This document shows, piece after piece, positions 1 to 7,268 of a stretch of 8,943 bases of DNA. How positions within the stretch are numbered: the first letter of the stretch is position 1; the number at the start of each line of letters is the position of its first letter. The stretch covers positions 1 through 8,943 of the forward strand of contig JAFWWR010000265.1 of NCBI GenBank assembly GCA_017518025.1, given 5' to 3'. A model generated the notes under the pieces. It saw only the letters and a list, made by a program, of their open reading frames with translations, made no database searches and was not told where the DNA came from. The DNA comes from Clostridia bacterium. Lineage in GTDB: Bacteria; Bacillota; Clostridia; Oscillospirales; CAG-272. The position numbers and the translations under genes were made by a program.

Positions 1-3000
1 CACCACGACGTACACGGCGTCCCAGGGTCTGCTGTTGATGATCCCCAATATGTACAAGATCGCCGGTGAACTCCTTCCCTGCGTGATCCACGTCTCCGCG
101 CGCTGCGTCGCCAGCCATGCGCTGAACATCTTCGGCGACCACTCCGACGTTTACGCGTGCCGTCAGACCGGTTTCGCCATGATGGCTGAGTCCAACCCGC
201 AGGAGGTCATGGATCTGGCCGCGGTGGCGCATCTTGCCGCCATCAAGGGCCGCGTTCCCGTGCTCAACTTCTTCGACGGCTTCAGGACCTCTCACGAGAT
301 CCAGAAGATCGAGGTGTGGGACTACGAAGACCTGAAGGAAATGGTTGACAAGGACGCCATCGCGGCGTTCCGCAAGAGAGCCCTCAACCCCGAGCATCCC
401 GTGCTCCGCGGCTCCGCCGAGAACGGCGACATCTTCTTCCAGCACAGAGAAGCGTGCAACAAGTATTACGACGCATTCCCGGCCGTGGTCGAGGAATACA
501 TGAACAAGATCAACGAAAAGATCGGCACCGACTACAAGCTGTTCAACTACTACGGCGCGCCGGACGCAGAGCGCGTCATCGTGGCGATGGGCTCCTTCTG
601 CGACGTCTGCGAGGAAGTCATCGACTACATGCTCGCCGCGGGCGAGAAGGTGGGTCTCGTGAAGGTCCGTCTGTACAGACCTTTCGTGGCCGAGAAGCTC
701 TCCGAGGCGATCCCGGAGACGGTCAAGAAGATCGCGGTCCTCGACAGGACCAAAGAGCCCGGCGCGCTGGGCGAGCCGCTGTACCTCGACGTGGTCGCCG
801 CGCTGAACGTCACCGGCAGATCCGACATCAAGGTCGTGGGCGGCCGTTACGGTCTCGGCTCGAAGGATACTCCTCCGCAGTCCGTGTTCGCCGTTTACAA
901 GAACCTCGAGCAGGATCAGCCGAAGGCGAACTTCACCATCGGTATCGTGGACGACGTGACCGGCAGATCCCTTGACGAGGAGCCGGCTCCCGACACTGCC
1001 CCCGCGGGCACGATCTCCTGCAAGTTCTGGGGTCTCGGCGGCGACGGAACCGTCGGAGCCAACAAGAACTCCATCAAGATCATCGGCGACCACACCGACA
1101 AGTTCATCCAGGCGTACTTCCAGTACGACTCCAAGAAGACCGGCGGCGTCACCATTTCCCACCTGCGTTTCGGCGACAAGCCCATCAAGAGCCCCTACTA
1201 CATCACCAAGGCGGACTTCGTGGCGTGCCACAACCCGTCCTACATAGTCAAGGGATTCGAGATCGTCAACGATATCAAGCCGGGCGGCAAGTTCCTGCTG
1301 AACTGCCAGTGGACCCCCGAGGAGCTGGAGCAGCACATGCCCGCCGCCGCGAAGAAATACATCGCGGAGAACAACATAGATTTCTACATCGTCAACGCCA
1401 TCGACAAGGCCCGTGAGATCGGTATGGGCAAGCGCACCAACACCATCCTGCAGTCCGCGTTCTTCGCTCTGGCGAACATCATGCCCATCGACAAGGCCGT
1501 CGAGTACATGAAGTACATGGCGAAGAAGTCCTACCAGAAGAAGGGCGACGCCGTGGTCGAAATGAACTACAAGGCCATCGACGCCGGTGTCACCGCCATC
1601 GTCAAAGTGGAAGTTCCCGAGTCCTGGAAGACTCTCGATCCCTCCGTCAAGGAGAAGGTCGCCGAGGGTCCGAGAGCGGATCTGGTGAAGTTCGTCAACA
1701 CCGTCGTTCATCCCGTTGGGATGATGCGCGGCGACAAGCTCCCCGTCTCCGCCTTCGTGGATCACGCGGACGGCACGTTCCCGCAGGGCTCCGCGGCTTA
1801 CGAGAAGCGCGGCGTCGCCGTGGACGTCCCCGTATGGCATCCCGAAAACTGCATCCAGTGCAACCAGTGCGCGTTCGTTTGCCCGCACGCCACCATCCGT
1901 CCGTTCGCAATGACGGCGGAGGAGGCCGCGGCGGCTCCCGCATCCGCGAAGTTCGCCGAGAAGCCGATCATCAAGACCGAATACAAGTTCATGATGGGCA
2001 TCTCTCCGCTGGACTGCATGGGCTGTACCCTCTGCGTCAAGGCCTGCCCCACCAAGGAAGACAAGAGAGCCCTCGAGATGGTATCTCAGGAATCTCAGCT
2101 GGACCAGCAGGAGGCATGGGACTGGGCGATCGCCAACGTCACCGAAAAGAAGGACATCATCGGCACCACCGTCAAGGCAAGCCAGTTCAAGCAGCCGCTG
2201 CTTGAGTTCTCCGGCTCCTGCGCGGGCTGCGCCGAGACCTCTTACGCACGTCTCGTGACACAGCTCTTCGGCGAGAGGATGTATATCTCCAACGCCACCG
2301 GCTGTTCCTCCATCTGGGGCGGCAGCGCGCCGGCGACTCCCTATACCGTAAACAAGATGACCGGTCACGGTCCCGCATGGGCCAACTCCCTGTTCGAAGA
2401 CAACGCAGAGCACGGTCTCGGCATCTACCTCGGCCAGAAGACTCTCCGCAACAGACTGATCGGAAAAGTCAAGGCGCTCCTTGAACGCTACCGCGAGATG
2501 GGATGCACCGAAGAGTGGACCGGCTGCCTCGAGGGCTACCTCAACACTCTGGACGATCCGGAAGCCAACGAAGCGGCCACGGCTCACATGTGCGCAATGC
2601 TTCAGGACGACGTCGACCGCGGGACCTGCGAAACCGTTCCCGCAGAGCGCGAGATCCTGGAAGGCCGCGATTACCTCACCAAGAAGTCCGTATGGATCTT
2701 CGGCGGCGACGGCTGGGCGTATGATATCGGCTTCGGCGGACTTGACCACGTTATCGCCTCCGGCGAGGACGTGAACATCCTGGTCTTCGACACCGAGGTG
2801 TACTCCAACACCGGCGGACAGGCTTCGAAGGCCTCCAACATCGGTCAGGTCGCTCAGTTCGCGGCCGCCGGCAAGGCCATCGGCAAGAAGAATCTCGCCG
2901 AGATCGCCATGTCCTACGGCTACGTCTACGTGGCGCAGATCGCCATGGGCGCCGACATGAATCAGACCCTGAAGGCCCTCCGCGAGGCGGAAGCTTATCA

Positions 3001-3337
3001 CGGTCCGTCCATCGTCATCGCTTACGCGCCCTGCGAGATGCACGGCGTCAAGGGCGGTATGCAGAACTGCCAGCTCGAGATGAAGAAAGCGGTAGCCGCC
3101 GGCTACTGGCAGATGTTCCGGTTCAACCCCGCTCTCAAGGCGGAGGGCAAGAACCCGTTCACCCTCGACTCCAAGGAGCCGACCGAGGACTACATCGAGT
3201 TCATCAAGAGCGAGAACCGCTACAGCAGACTTGCGGCGTCCAACCCCGAGAGAGCCGAAATGCTCTTCAACAAAGCCGCCGACAACGCAAAGGCGAAGTA
3301 CGAGAGACTCACGAAGTACTCGAAGCTCTACGAGTAA
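1..3337 (+). CDS. nifJ: Pyruvate:ferredoxin (flavodoxin) oxidoreductase, 5'-truncated by window edge
   Basis: Cytoplasmic single-chain PFOR, which oxidises pyruvate with CoA to acetyl-CoA and CO2 and passes electrons to ferredoxin. The frame is open from base 2, giving 1111 residues to the TAA. Numbering from base 2, the order is: end of the N-terminal pyrimidine domain (TTTYTASQGLL; R54 in ACRQTGF), transketolase-C-like domain, gamma domain (from about 335), a two-cluster ferredoxin insert (C617/620/623/627 and C672/675/678/682), then the TPP domain with proximal-cluster cysteines C740, C743, C768, C1011, Mg-TPP motif GDG 902-904 and N936 in SNTGG. Compared from memory with the Desulfovibrio africanus enzyme (R114, N996, C1071), about 60 N-terminal residues lie upstream and the C-terminal domain VII is absent. 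Lys is mostly AAG and Ile mostly ATC, a stronger codon bias than in the downstream genes, which suggests high expression. The real start and promoter are outside the window; the internal TTG/ATG codons at 35 and 38 are not starts. Confidence 0.98.
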   Translation, partial: TTTYTASQGLLLMIPNMYKIAGELLPCVIHVSARCVASHALNIFGDHSDVYACRQTGFAMMAESNPQEVMDLAAVAHLAAIKGRVPVLNFFDGFRTSHEIQKIEVWDYEDLKEMVDKDAIAAFRKRALNPEHPVLRGSAENGDIFFQHREACNKYYDAFPAVVEEYMNKINEKIGTDYKLFNYYGAPDAERVIVAMGSFCDVCEEVIDYMLAAGEKVGLVKVRLYRPFVAEKLSEAIPETVKKIAVLDRTKEPGALGEPLYLDVVAALNVTGRSDIKVVGGRYGLGSKDTPPQSVFAVYKNLEQDQPKANFTIGIVDDVTGRSLDEEPAPDTAPAGTISCKFWGLGGDGTVGANKNSIKIIGDHTDKFIQAYFQYDSKKTGGVTISHLRFGDKPIKSPYYITKADFVACHNPSYIVKGFEIVNDIKPGGKFLLNCQWTPEELEQHMPAAAKKYIAENNIDFYIVNAIDKAREIGMGKRTNTILQSAFFALANIMPIDKAVEYMKYMAKKSYQKKGDAVVEMNYKAIDAGVTAIVKVEVPESWKTLDPSVKEKVAEGPRADLVKFVNTVVHPVGMMRGDKLPVSAFVDHADGTFPQGSAAYEKRGVAVDVPVWHPENCIQCNQCAFVCPHATIRPFAMTAEEAAAAPASAKFAEKPIIKTEYKFMMGISPLDCMGCTLCVKACPTKEDKRALEMVSQESQLDQQEAWDWAIANVTEKKDIIGTTVKASQFKQPLLEFSGSCAGCAETSYARLVTQLFGERMYISNATGCSSIWGGSAPATPYTVNKMTGHGPAWANSLFEDNAEHGLGIYLGQKTLRNRLIGKVKALLERYREMGCTEEWTGCLEGYLNTLDDPEANEAATAHMCAMLQDDVDRGTCETVPAEREILEGRDYLTKKSVWIFGGDGWAYDIGFGGLDHVIASGEDVNILVFDTEVYSNTGGQASKASNIGQVAQFAAAGKAIGKKNLAEIAMSYGYVYVAQIAMGADMNQTLKALREAEAYHGPSIVIAYAPCEMHGVKGGMQNCQLEMKKAVAAGYWQMFRFNPALKAEGKNPFTLDSKEPTEDYIEFIKSENRYSRLAASNPERAEMLFNKAADNAKAKYERLTKYSKLYE

Positions 3338-3347
3338 AAGGCGCAGA

Positions 3348-3382
3348 TCACCCCCGGTCAAAACGAATTTGACCGGGGGTGA
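3348..3382 (+). terminator. Rho-independent terminator of nifJ
   Basis: A perfect 15-bp inverted repeat has arms at 3348-3362 and 3368-3382 around a 5-base loop (ACGAA), with a GC-rich core (CCCCCGGTC). It starts 10 bases after the nifJ stop and is followed by a T-rich run (GTTTTCTTTATT). It sits between converging genes. Read on the minus strand the hairpin is the same, but the downstream T tract is poor (TCTGCGCCTTTT), so it may stop the opposing hydrolase transcript less efficiently. Confidence 0.9.
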
Positions 3383-3389
3383 GTTTTCT

Positions 3390-4280
3390 TTATTCCGAAA
3401 CCTTCAGTTTGCCGTCTTTGATCCTGATAACGACCGTGCCCTCGTTGTCGGTGCGGTGGATCTCGCAGCCGATCTTTTTGAGGTTTTTCAGCACCGATGC
3501 GTGAGGGTGACCGTATTCGTTGCCCTTTCCGCAGGAGATCACGGCGACGGACGGAGAGACACATTTGAGGAATTCCCGGGAGGTGGAAGTGCTCGAGCCG
3601 TGGTGCGCCGCTTTCAGCACGTCGGAGCGGAGATGGTCGCCGTACTCCGCCACAAGCTCCGCCTCCTCCTCGGTCTCCGTATCGCCGGTGAACAGGATGG
3701 AGAACCCGTCCACCGTCACACGCGCCGCGGCGCTGTTGTCGTTCTTGTTTTCGTGATACCTGAGCGGGGTGAGGATCTCAAGAGTGATATCGCCGGCGCG
3801 GTACAGGTCCCGGGGCTTCGCCTCGTAGACGTCAATGCCGTATTCCTCGATCAGGTCCAGGGTCCGGGTGAAAAACGCGGAATCGGACCCGTCGGCGGTC
3901 ATGATGATCGCGTCCACTTCCACCGTTTCGATGATCTTCGGCAGGCCGCCCATGTGATCCTCGTGGGGGTGGCTGATGAGGACGTAGTCGAGTTTTGACG
4001 TATAGGACCTGACGTATTCGGCGGTCTTTCCCGCCGCCGCCACGGGTCCCGCGTCCACCAGGACGGCGTGCTCTTTGGTCAGCACAAGCGCCGCGTCGCC
4101 CTGTCCCACGTCGATGAAGTGGACGGACACGTCCCGGGTGTGGGCGAAGAGCCGTCCCGGCTTTATTCCGAAATAGTTTAGTATGAACAGGACAGCGACG
4201 GCGATGAGGACAACGGCAAGTACGACGTTGCCGACGGCGCGGAAAACTCTTTTGTCAACTCTTCTTCTGCGTTTCACCAT
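3390..4280 (-). CDS. Membrane-anchored ComEC-type metallo-beta-lactamase-fold hydrolase
   Basis: This 296-residue protein has a basic N-terminus (KRRRR), one hydrophobic segment at about 17-36, then a single MBL domain. The positive-inside rule suggests a cytoplasmic N-terminus and an exported, membrane-tethered catalytic domain. The domain opens with HFIDVGQGDA (54-63), has the metal-binding HxHxDH motif as SHPHEDHMGG (H104, H106, D108, H109), FTGD with D200, AHHGS with H226/H227, and ends with a GHPH motif (H258, H260). This set is typical of the C-terminal domain of ComEC/Rec2 and its stand-alone relatives, so two bound metal ions and phosphodiester or nuclease-like hydrolysis are plausible. 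The substrate is not shown by the sequence. The competence-type transmembrane channel and OB domain of full ComEC are missing. The ATG at 4278-4280 has an AGAGG ribosome binding site 6 bases upstream and a near-consensus promoter. No neighbour belongs to a competence system. Confidence 0.88.
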   Translation of the reverse strand: MVKRRRRVDKRVFRAVGNVVLAVVLIAVAVLFILNYFGIKPGRLFAHTRDVSVHFIDVGQGDAALVLTKEHAVLVDAGPVAAAGKTAEYVRSYTSKLDYVLISHPHEDHMGGLPKIIETVEVDAIIMTADGSDSAFFTRTLDLIEEYGIDVYEAKPRDLYRAGDITLEILTPLRYHENKNDNSAAARVTVDGFSILFTGDTETEEEAELVAEYGDHLRSDVLKAAHHGSSTSTSREFLKCVSPSVAVISCGKGNEYGHPHASVLKNLKKIGCEIHRTDNEGTVVIRIKDGKLKVSE

Positions 4281-4323
4281 CCGTCACCTCTTTCCCCGAA
4301 GTATCCTTGTCATATCGGATTAT

Positions 4324-4352
4324 ATCATATCAAGGCGGATGAAAAATGTCAA
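4324..4352 (-). promoter_or_regulatory. Sigma-A promoter of the MBL-fold hydrolase
   Basis: On the minus strand a perfect -35 box TTGACA (4347-4352) is separated by 17 bases from TATGAT (4324-4329), which matches the -10 consensus at 5 of 6 positions. The leader to the ATG at 4280 is about 35-40 bases. A second TATAAT-like string overlaps slightly downstream but has a 22-base spacer, so the 17-base pair is preferred. Confidence 0.8.
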
Positions 4353-4363
4353 GTGCGTGATTT

Positions 4364-4388
4364 TTCAAAAAAGTTGAAATAAATTCAA
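4364..4388. promoter_or_regulatory. Candidate operator: phased TTCAA/TTGAA half-sites
   Basis: TTCAA (4364-4368), TTGAA (4374-4378) and TTCAA (4384-4388) are spaced exactly 5 bases apart, so the half-sites recur every 10 bp on one face of the helix, in alternating orientation. They lie just upstream of the minus-strand -35 box and about 30 bases upstream of the plus-strand -10 box. The region is AT-rich, so chance is a real alternative; no regulator is encoded nearby. Confidence 0.25.
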
Positions 4389-4419
4389 AAAGCTGTAAGG
4401 ATAATTCACGCGCGGATCG

Positions 4420-4450
4420 TATAATTAAGTAGAAAAGAATTCAAAAGGAG
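4420..4450 (+). promoter_or_regulatory. Probable -10 box and ribosome binding site of the lipoprotein gene
   Basis: A perfect TATAAT lies at 4420-4425. No good -35 box sits at 16-18 bases upstream (AAGGAT at the 17-base position), and there is no TGn extension, so the promoter may be weak or need an activator. AAGGAG at 4445-4450 is 9 bases before the ATG at 4460 and supports that start. Confidence 0.5.
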
Positions 4451-4459
4451 AATTTCATT

Positions 4460-5143
4460 ATGAAAAAAGCCATTGTCATCACTCTGACCTTGTCCATCCT
4501 TCTTCTTTTGTGCGCCTGCTCGGCCGATCAGAAGCAAAATCCGTCCGTCTTAAAGCCGGACAACGAACAGACTCAGCTCGCGGTTCCCGATCCCGTCGGA
4601 GAAGGCACAAAGAAGGAAGATACCGCCGGGTATGCCGAAGAGCGCTTCGTCTCGGCGAATTTCGACTACGTTTTCACCGATCTGAACGATGTTTTCGCGG
4701 GCGCCGATCTCGTGATCCGGGGCGTTTGTCTCGGCGATCGGGAGACGGTGCTGTCGAGCGGCGGACTCCCCCTGACAACTGCCGAATTTGAGGTGGTCGA
4801 GGTCGTAAAGGGCTCCTATGAAGGAGAAACGATCGGTATTTCCTACTACGGCGGCACGGTGTCGATGTTCGATTACATGAACGCCATGGGAGAGGAAGAG
4901 AGAGCGAAGGCGGGTTACGACTTCACCGAGGAAGAGGCGAAGAATATCGGCGTGACCTATATGAATGAGGAAAACGGCGTCTCTTTCATAGAGGGGACGG
5001 ATTATCTCGTCTGCCTCGGAGCAAACGACGACGGGACGTATATGGTCCTGGCGGAGGGATACGGCGTGTCCGCCGTGGAAGACGGACAGGTGATGAACCG
5101 GGCGACCGGAGAGAAGATCCCCTTAGGGGAGCTCGGAAACTGA
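4460..5143 (+). CDS. Secreted lipoprotein of unknown function
   Basis: This 227-residue protein starts with MKKAIVI, followed by a hydrophobic stretch and a lipobox LCAC, predicting signal peptidase II cleavage before C20 and anchoring on the outer face of the membrane. A polar, low-complexity linker (about 21-60) leads to a soluble domain of about 160 residues. That domain has alternating hydrophobic, beta-like strands (ADLVIRGVCLG, AEFEVVEVVKGSYEGETI, YLVCLGANDDGTYMVL) and an acidic helical insert (GEEERAKAGYDFTEEEAKN). The order 'ADLVIxG ... FxVxxVxKG ... Y.V.L' resembles uncharacterised Firmicute surface proteins as I remember them, but I cannot name a family or a catalytic residue. It is transcribed alone, divergent from the MBL hydrolase and convergent with asnA. 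A substrate-binding or adhesive role is possible but not shown. Confidence 0.85.
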   Translation: MKKAIVITLTLSILLLLCACSADQKQNPSVLKPDNEQTQLAVPDPVGEGTKKEDTAGYAEERFVSANFDYVFTDLNDVFAGADLVIRGVCLGDRETVLSSGGLPLTTAEFEVVEVVKGSYEGETIGISYYGGTVSMFDYMNAMGEEERAKAGYDFTEEEAKNIGVTYMNEENGVSFIEGTDYLVCLGANDDGTYMVLAEGYGVSAVEDGQVMNRATGEKIPLGELGN

Positions 5144-5150
5144 TATTGAT

Positions 5151-5195
5151 AAAAAAAGATCCGTTCGGTGTAACTTAAACCGAACGGATTTTTTT
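5151..5195. terminator. Two-way intrinsic terminator between lipoprotein gene and asnA
   Basis: An 11-bp perfect stem (ATCCGTTCGGT at 5159-5169, ACCGAACGGAT at 5179-5189) with a 9-base loop is flanked by seven A at 5151-5157 and seven T at 5189-5195. Each strand therefore reads a hairpin followed by a T7 tract, so it can end both the plus-strand lipoprotein transcript (stop at 5143) and the minus-strand asnA transcript (stop at 5202). The only asymmetry is an unpaired G at 5158. Confidence 0.93.
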
Positions 5196-5201
5196 CTTGT
5201 A

Positions 5202-6209
5202 TCAAAGGATCCTGATCCCCGCCGCGGCGCATTTTTCAAGCGTTTCGGCGTCCCAGACGGACGCCTGCACCTCGCCGATGTGCGCCGTCTGCATCAGGAG
5301 CATACAGAGGCGTGACTGACCGATGCCGCCGCCCATGGTGAGGGGCAATTCTCCGCCGAGAAGCATCTTATGGAACGAGAGGGCTTCCCTCTCGACGCAC
5401 CCCGCCTCGCGGAGCTGGCGCTTCAGCGATTCCGGGCTGACGCGGATGCCCATGGAGGATATCTCGAAGGGGATGCCGAGAACGTCGTTCCACAGGATGA
5501 TATCGCCGTTCAGATCCCAGTCGTCGTAGTCCGGCGCACGGCCGTCGTGGGACTTGCCCGAGCGGAGCTTCCCGCCGATCTGCGCGATGAAGGTCGTTCT
5601 GTGGTCCCGGACGAACAGCGCCTCCCTCTCTTTGGGGGTCTTGTCGGAGTACATATCCTCCAGCTCCTGCGAGGTGACGAAAGTCACTTCCCTGTCGATC
5701 ACGCAGTCGAGAGCCGGAAAAGCGCTGCGCAGTTTTTCGTTCGTGTCGCAGACGGCGCCGACGATCTTCTTCACCGTGTCGTAGAGGAACGGCAGATTCC
5801 GGTCCCCCTCGCCGATTATCTTCTCCCAGTCCCACTGGTCCACGTAAACGGAATGGATATTGTCGGGGTCCTCGTCCCTGCGGATGGCGTTCATGTCGGT
5901 ATAGAGCCCTTTTCCGGGGCGGAAATCGTATTTCGCAAGAGCCAGCCGCTTCCACTTTGCCAGGGAATGGACCACCTGCGCGTCGATCCCCACCGCGGGG
6001 ATATCGAAGGACACCGGGCGTTCGTAGCCGTTCAGGTTGTCGTTGAGACCCGAGTCCTCTCTCACGAAAAGCGGAGCGGAGACGCGCTTCAGTGAGAGCG
6101 CCTCGCCGAGATCGGTCCTGAAGGCGTCCTTTATGAATTCGATGGCCCGCTGTGTGTCGTACACGTCGAGCTTCGGTCTGTAGCCACGGGGCAGTATCAG
6201 GTTCGTCAT
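5202..6209 (-). CDS. asnA: Aspartate--ammonia ligase (asparagine synthetase A)
   Basis: Cytoplasmic ATP-dependent enzyme making asparagine from aspartate and free ammonia, with release of AMP and pyrophosphate. It is related to the class II aminoacyl-tRNA synthetase catalytic core. From the ATG at 6209 it is 335 residues, close to the usual ~330. Family blocks are intact: the N-terminal YDTQRAIEFIKDAF region, SVYVDQWDWEKII (about 120-132), FVRDHRTTFIAQIGGKLRSG (about 199-218), WDLNGDI, and the motif-3-like GGGIGQSRLCMLLM (293-306). The frame also has a TTG at 6233, but the ATG at 6209 is preferred because AAAGGGG (6218-6224) lies 8 bases upstream of it and the conserved sequence begins there. 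It is a single gene ending at a two-way terminator, with its own promoter. Using ammonia rather than glutamine fits growth in ammonia-rich anaerobic habitats; that last point is inference. Confidence 0.97.
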   Translation of the reverse strand: MTNLILPRGYRPKLDVYDTQRAIEFIKDAFRTDLGEALSLKRVSAPLFVREDSGLNDNLNGYERPVSFDIPAVGIDAQVVHSLAKWKRLALAKYDFRPGKGLYTDMNAIRRDEDPDNIHSVYVDQWDWEKIIGEGDRNLPFLYDTVKKIVGAVCDTNEKLRSAFPALDCVIDREVTFVTSQELEDMYSDKTPKEREALFVRDHRTTFIAQIGGKLRSGKSHDGRAPDYDDWDLNGDIILWNDVLGIPFEISSMGIRVSPESLKRQLREAGCVEREALSFHKMLLGGELPLTMGGGIGQSRLCMLLMQTAHIGEVQASVWDAETLEKCAAAGIRIL

Positions 6210-6246
6210 GGGGCATTCCCCTTTCGGTTTCAATAAAATCGGTACA

Positions 6247-6275
6247 AGTATATCACAAAATCAAGCCGTTGTCCA
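6247..6275 (-). promoter_or_regulatory. Sigma-A promoter of asnA
   Basis: On the minus strand TGGACA (6270-6275; 5 of 6 to TTGACA) is followed after 17 bases by TATACT (6247-6252; 5 of 6 to TATAAT). The leader to the ATG at 6209 is about 30 bases, too short for a T-box or other large riboswitch, so control would have to act at initiation. Confidence 0.7.
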
Positions 6276-6284
6276 TGCGACTTC

Positions 6285-6313
6285 TTGAATAAATAATCAT
6301 TTTATGATACAAT
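6285..6313 (+). promoter_or_regulatory. Extended -10 promoter of the isomerase-like gene
   Basis: TTGAAT (6285-6290) and TACAAT (6308-6313) are 17 bases apart, with a TGn extension directly before the -10 box (TGA, 6305-6307). The -35 box lies only 9 bases from the -35 box of the divergent asnA promoter. A short inverted repeat ATCAT-TTT-ATGAT (6296-6308) fills part of the spacer and touches the -10 box; it could be an operator or chance in AT-rich DNA. Confidence 0.7.
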
Positions 6314-6351
6314 CTACTTTGTAAAAAAAGCGGAAAGAGGGGAACGGGACG

Positions 6352-7215
6352 ATGGAAAGGAAACTGACGCTTCTCTGCTCCACAGGGACAATGGTGAGCA
6401 GATACAACGGATTCGACTACAGACGGGCGATCCGTCACGTATCGTCCTTCGTCTCGGAAGGGCTCTGCGACGGCGCGGAGCTGATGATGCTCCCCTTCTA
6501 CTACGATAAAACGGACGACGTTATCCGCACCTTCCGGGAGACCGGAGTGAACGTCCCCGTGACACACATTGAAAAACAGGTGGGAACGCTCCTTTCCGAC
6601 GCTGCCGCCGCTGCGGAGGACGACGCGGGACTCGCCGCGGATATCCGCGCGGAGGCGGAAGAACTGTTCCGTCTCAACTGCGACGCGGCGGCGCGGGCGG
6701 GGTCGAAGTCGGCGGTGCTCCATCTGTGGGGCGGGCTCAACTCGGATTCCCACGTTGAGTACAACACGGACGCCCTCGGCGGCCTCATCGTGACGGCGGA
6801 GGGATTCGGATTGAAGCTGCTTGTGGAGAACGTGCCCTGCACCACTCACGATCCGCTGACGAACTGGCGGTCCCTCGGCCGCCACCTCTCAAGGTGCGGT
6901 CTGGTGTTCGACACGCGCTTCGCCACCTTCCACCGGCAGGCGAAGGAAACGCTGTCGGACCCCGGCATCGCCGCAAGGATCCGCCACGTCCACATAGGGG
7001 ACGTGCGGGGAGAGGCGCCCGATTTTTCCGCCATCCACCCGATCTATCAGCCCGGGGACGGGACAGCGGACTTCCCCATGATCGCGAAAATGCTCCGGAA
7101 GATCGGATACGGGGGATCCGTGACTCTCGAGTCCCCCGCCATGAACGGCTCCGGCATCGTAACCGCCGCCCTGAAGAAGTCCCTCGGGTATATCGGCGGG
7201 CTGATCTGCTCGTAA
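6352..7215 (+). CDS. Sugar phosphate isomerase/epimerase-like TIM-barrel protein
   Basis: This 287-residue cytoplasmic protein belongs to the xylose-isomerase-like / AP endonuclease 2 TIM-barrel superfamily (the IolE, YcjR and endonuclease IV type). Strand-end residues likely to bind a divalent metal are in the expected order: H72 (VTHIE), H124 (LHLWGG), E159 (LLVENVP), D187 with H194 (VFDTRFATFH), H212/H214 and D217 (RHVHIGD), H229, then HPIYQPGDGTADFP (229-242) and E260 (VTLESP). Length and the final Glu fit sugar isomerases or epimerases, and the superfamily often isomerises or epimerises keto sugars, but the substrate cannot be read from sequence. Endonuclease IV is less likely given the short length and the lack of its typical blocks. 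The ATG has AAAGAGGGG about 9 bases upstream. No sugar transporter or kinase gene is adjacent to hint at a pathway. No clear terminator follows, so some readthrough into the MutS-like gene is possible. Confidence 0.85.
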   Translation: MERKLTLLCSTGTMVSRYNGFDYRRAIRHVSSFVSEGLCDGAELMMLPFYYDKTDDVIRTFRETGVNVPVTHIEKQVGTLLSDAAAAAEDDAGLAADIRAEAEELFRLNCDAAARAGSKSAVLHLWGGLNSDSHVEYNTDALGGLIVTAEGFGLKLLVENVPCTTHDPLTNWRSLGRHLSRCGLVFDTRFATFHRQAKETLSDPGIAARIRHVHIGDVRGEAPDFSAIHPIYQPGDGTADFPMIAKMLRKIGYGGSVTLESPAMNGSGIVTAALKKSLGYIGGLICS

Positions 7216-7239
7216 TCAAGGAAATCGCCCTTCCGGCTA

Positions 7240-7268
7240 TTGTAAAATCGCGGATTATATGGTAAAAT
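7240..7268 (+). promoter_or_regulatory. Extended -10 promoter of the MutS-like gene
   Basis: TTGTAA (7240-7245) and TAAAAT (7263-7268) are 17 bases apart, with TGG immediately before the -10 box giving a TGn extension. A small GC-rich hairpin (CCGC 7290-7293, GCGG 7299-7302) lies in the leader just before the AAAGGAG ribosome binding site (7306-7312), which is 6 bases from the ATG at 7319. The gene can therefore be expressed apart from the isomerase gene upstream. Confidence 0.65.

Noticed and set aside
3231..3998. Plus-strand open frame (255 codons) running from the end of nifJ into the hydrolase region
   Set aside because: It overlaps the nifJ 3' end, the terminator hairpin and the antisense of the MBL gene; its translation has no family features.
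5370..6095. Plus-strand open frame (241 codons) opposite asnA, and a second minus-strand frame at 5368-6216
   Set aside because: asnA in its own frame has full-length conserved sequence; both others are out-of-frame shadows.
6210..6233. TTG at 6233 as an earlier asnA start
   Set aside because: The ATG at 6209 has a well-placed AAAGGGG site, which the TTG start would put inside the coding region; the extra 8 residues are not part of the AsnA family.
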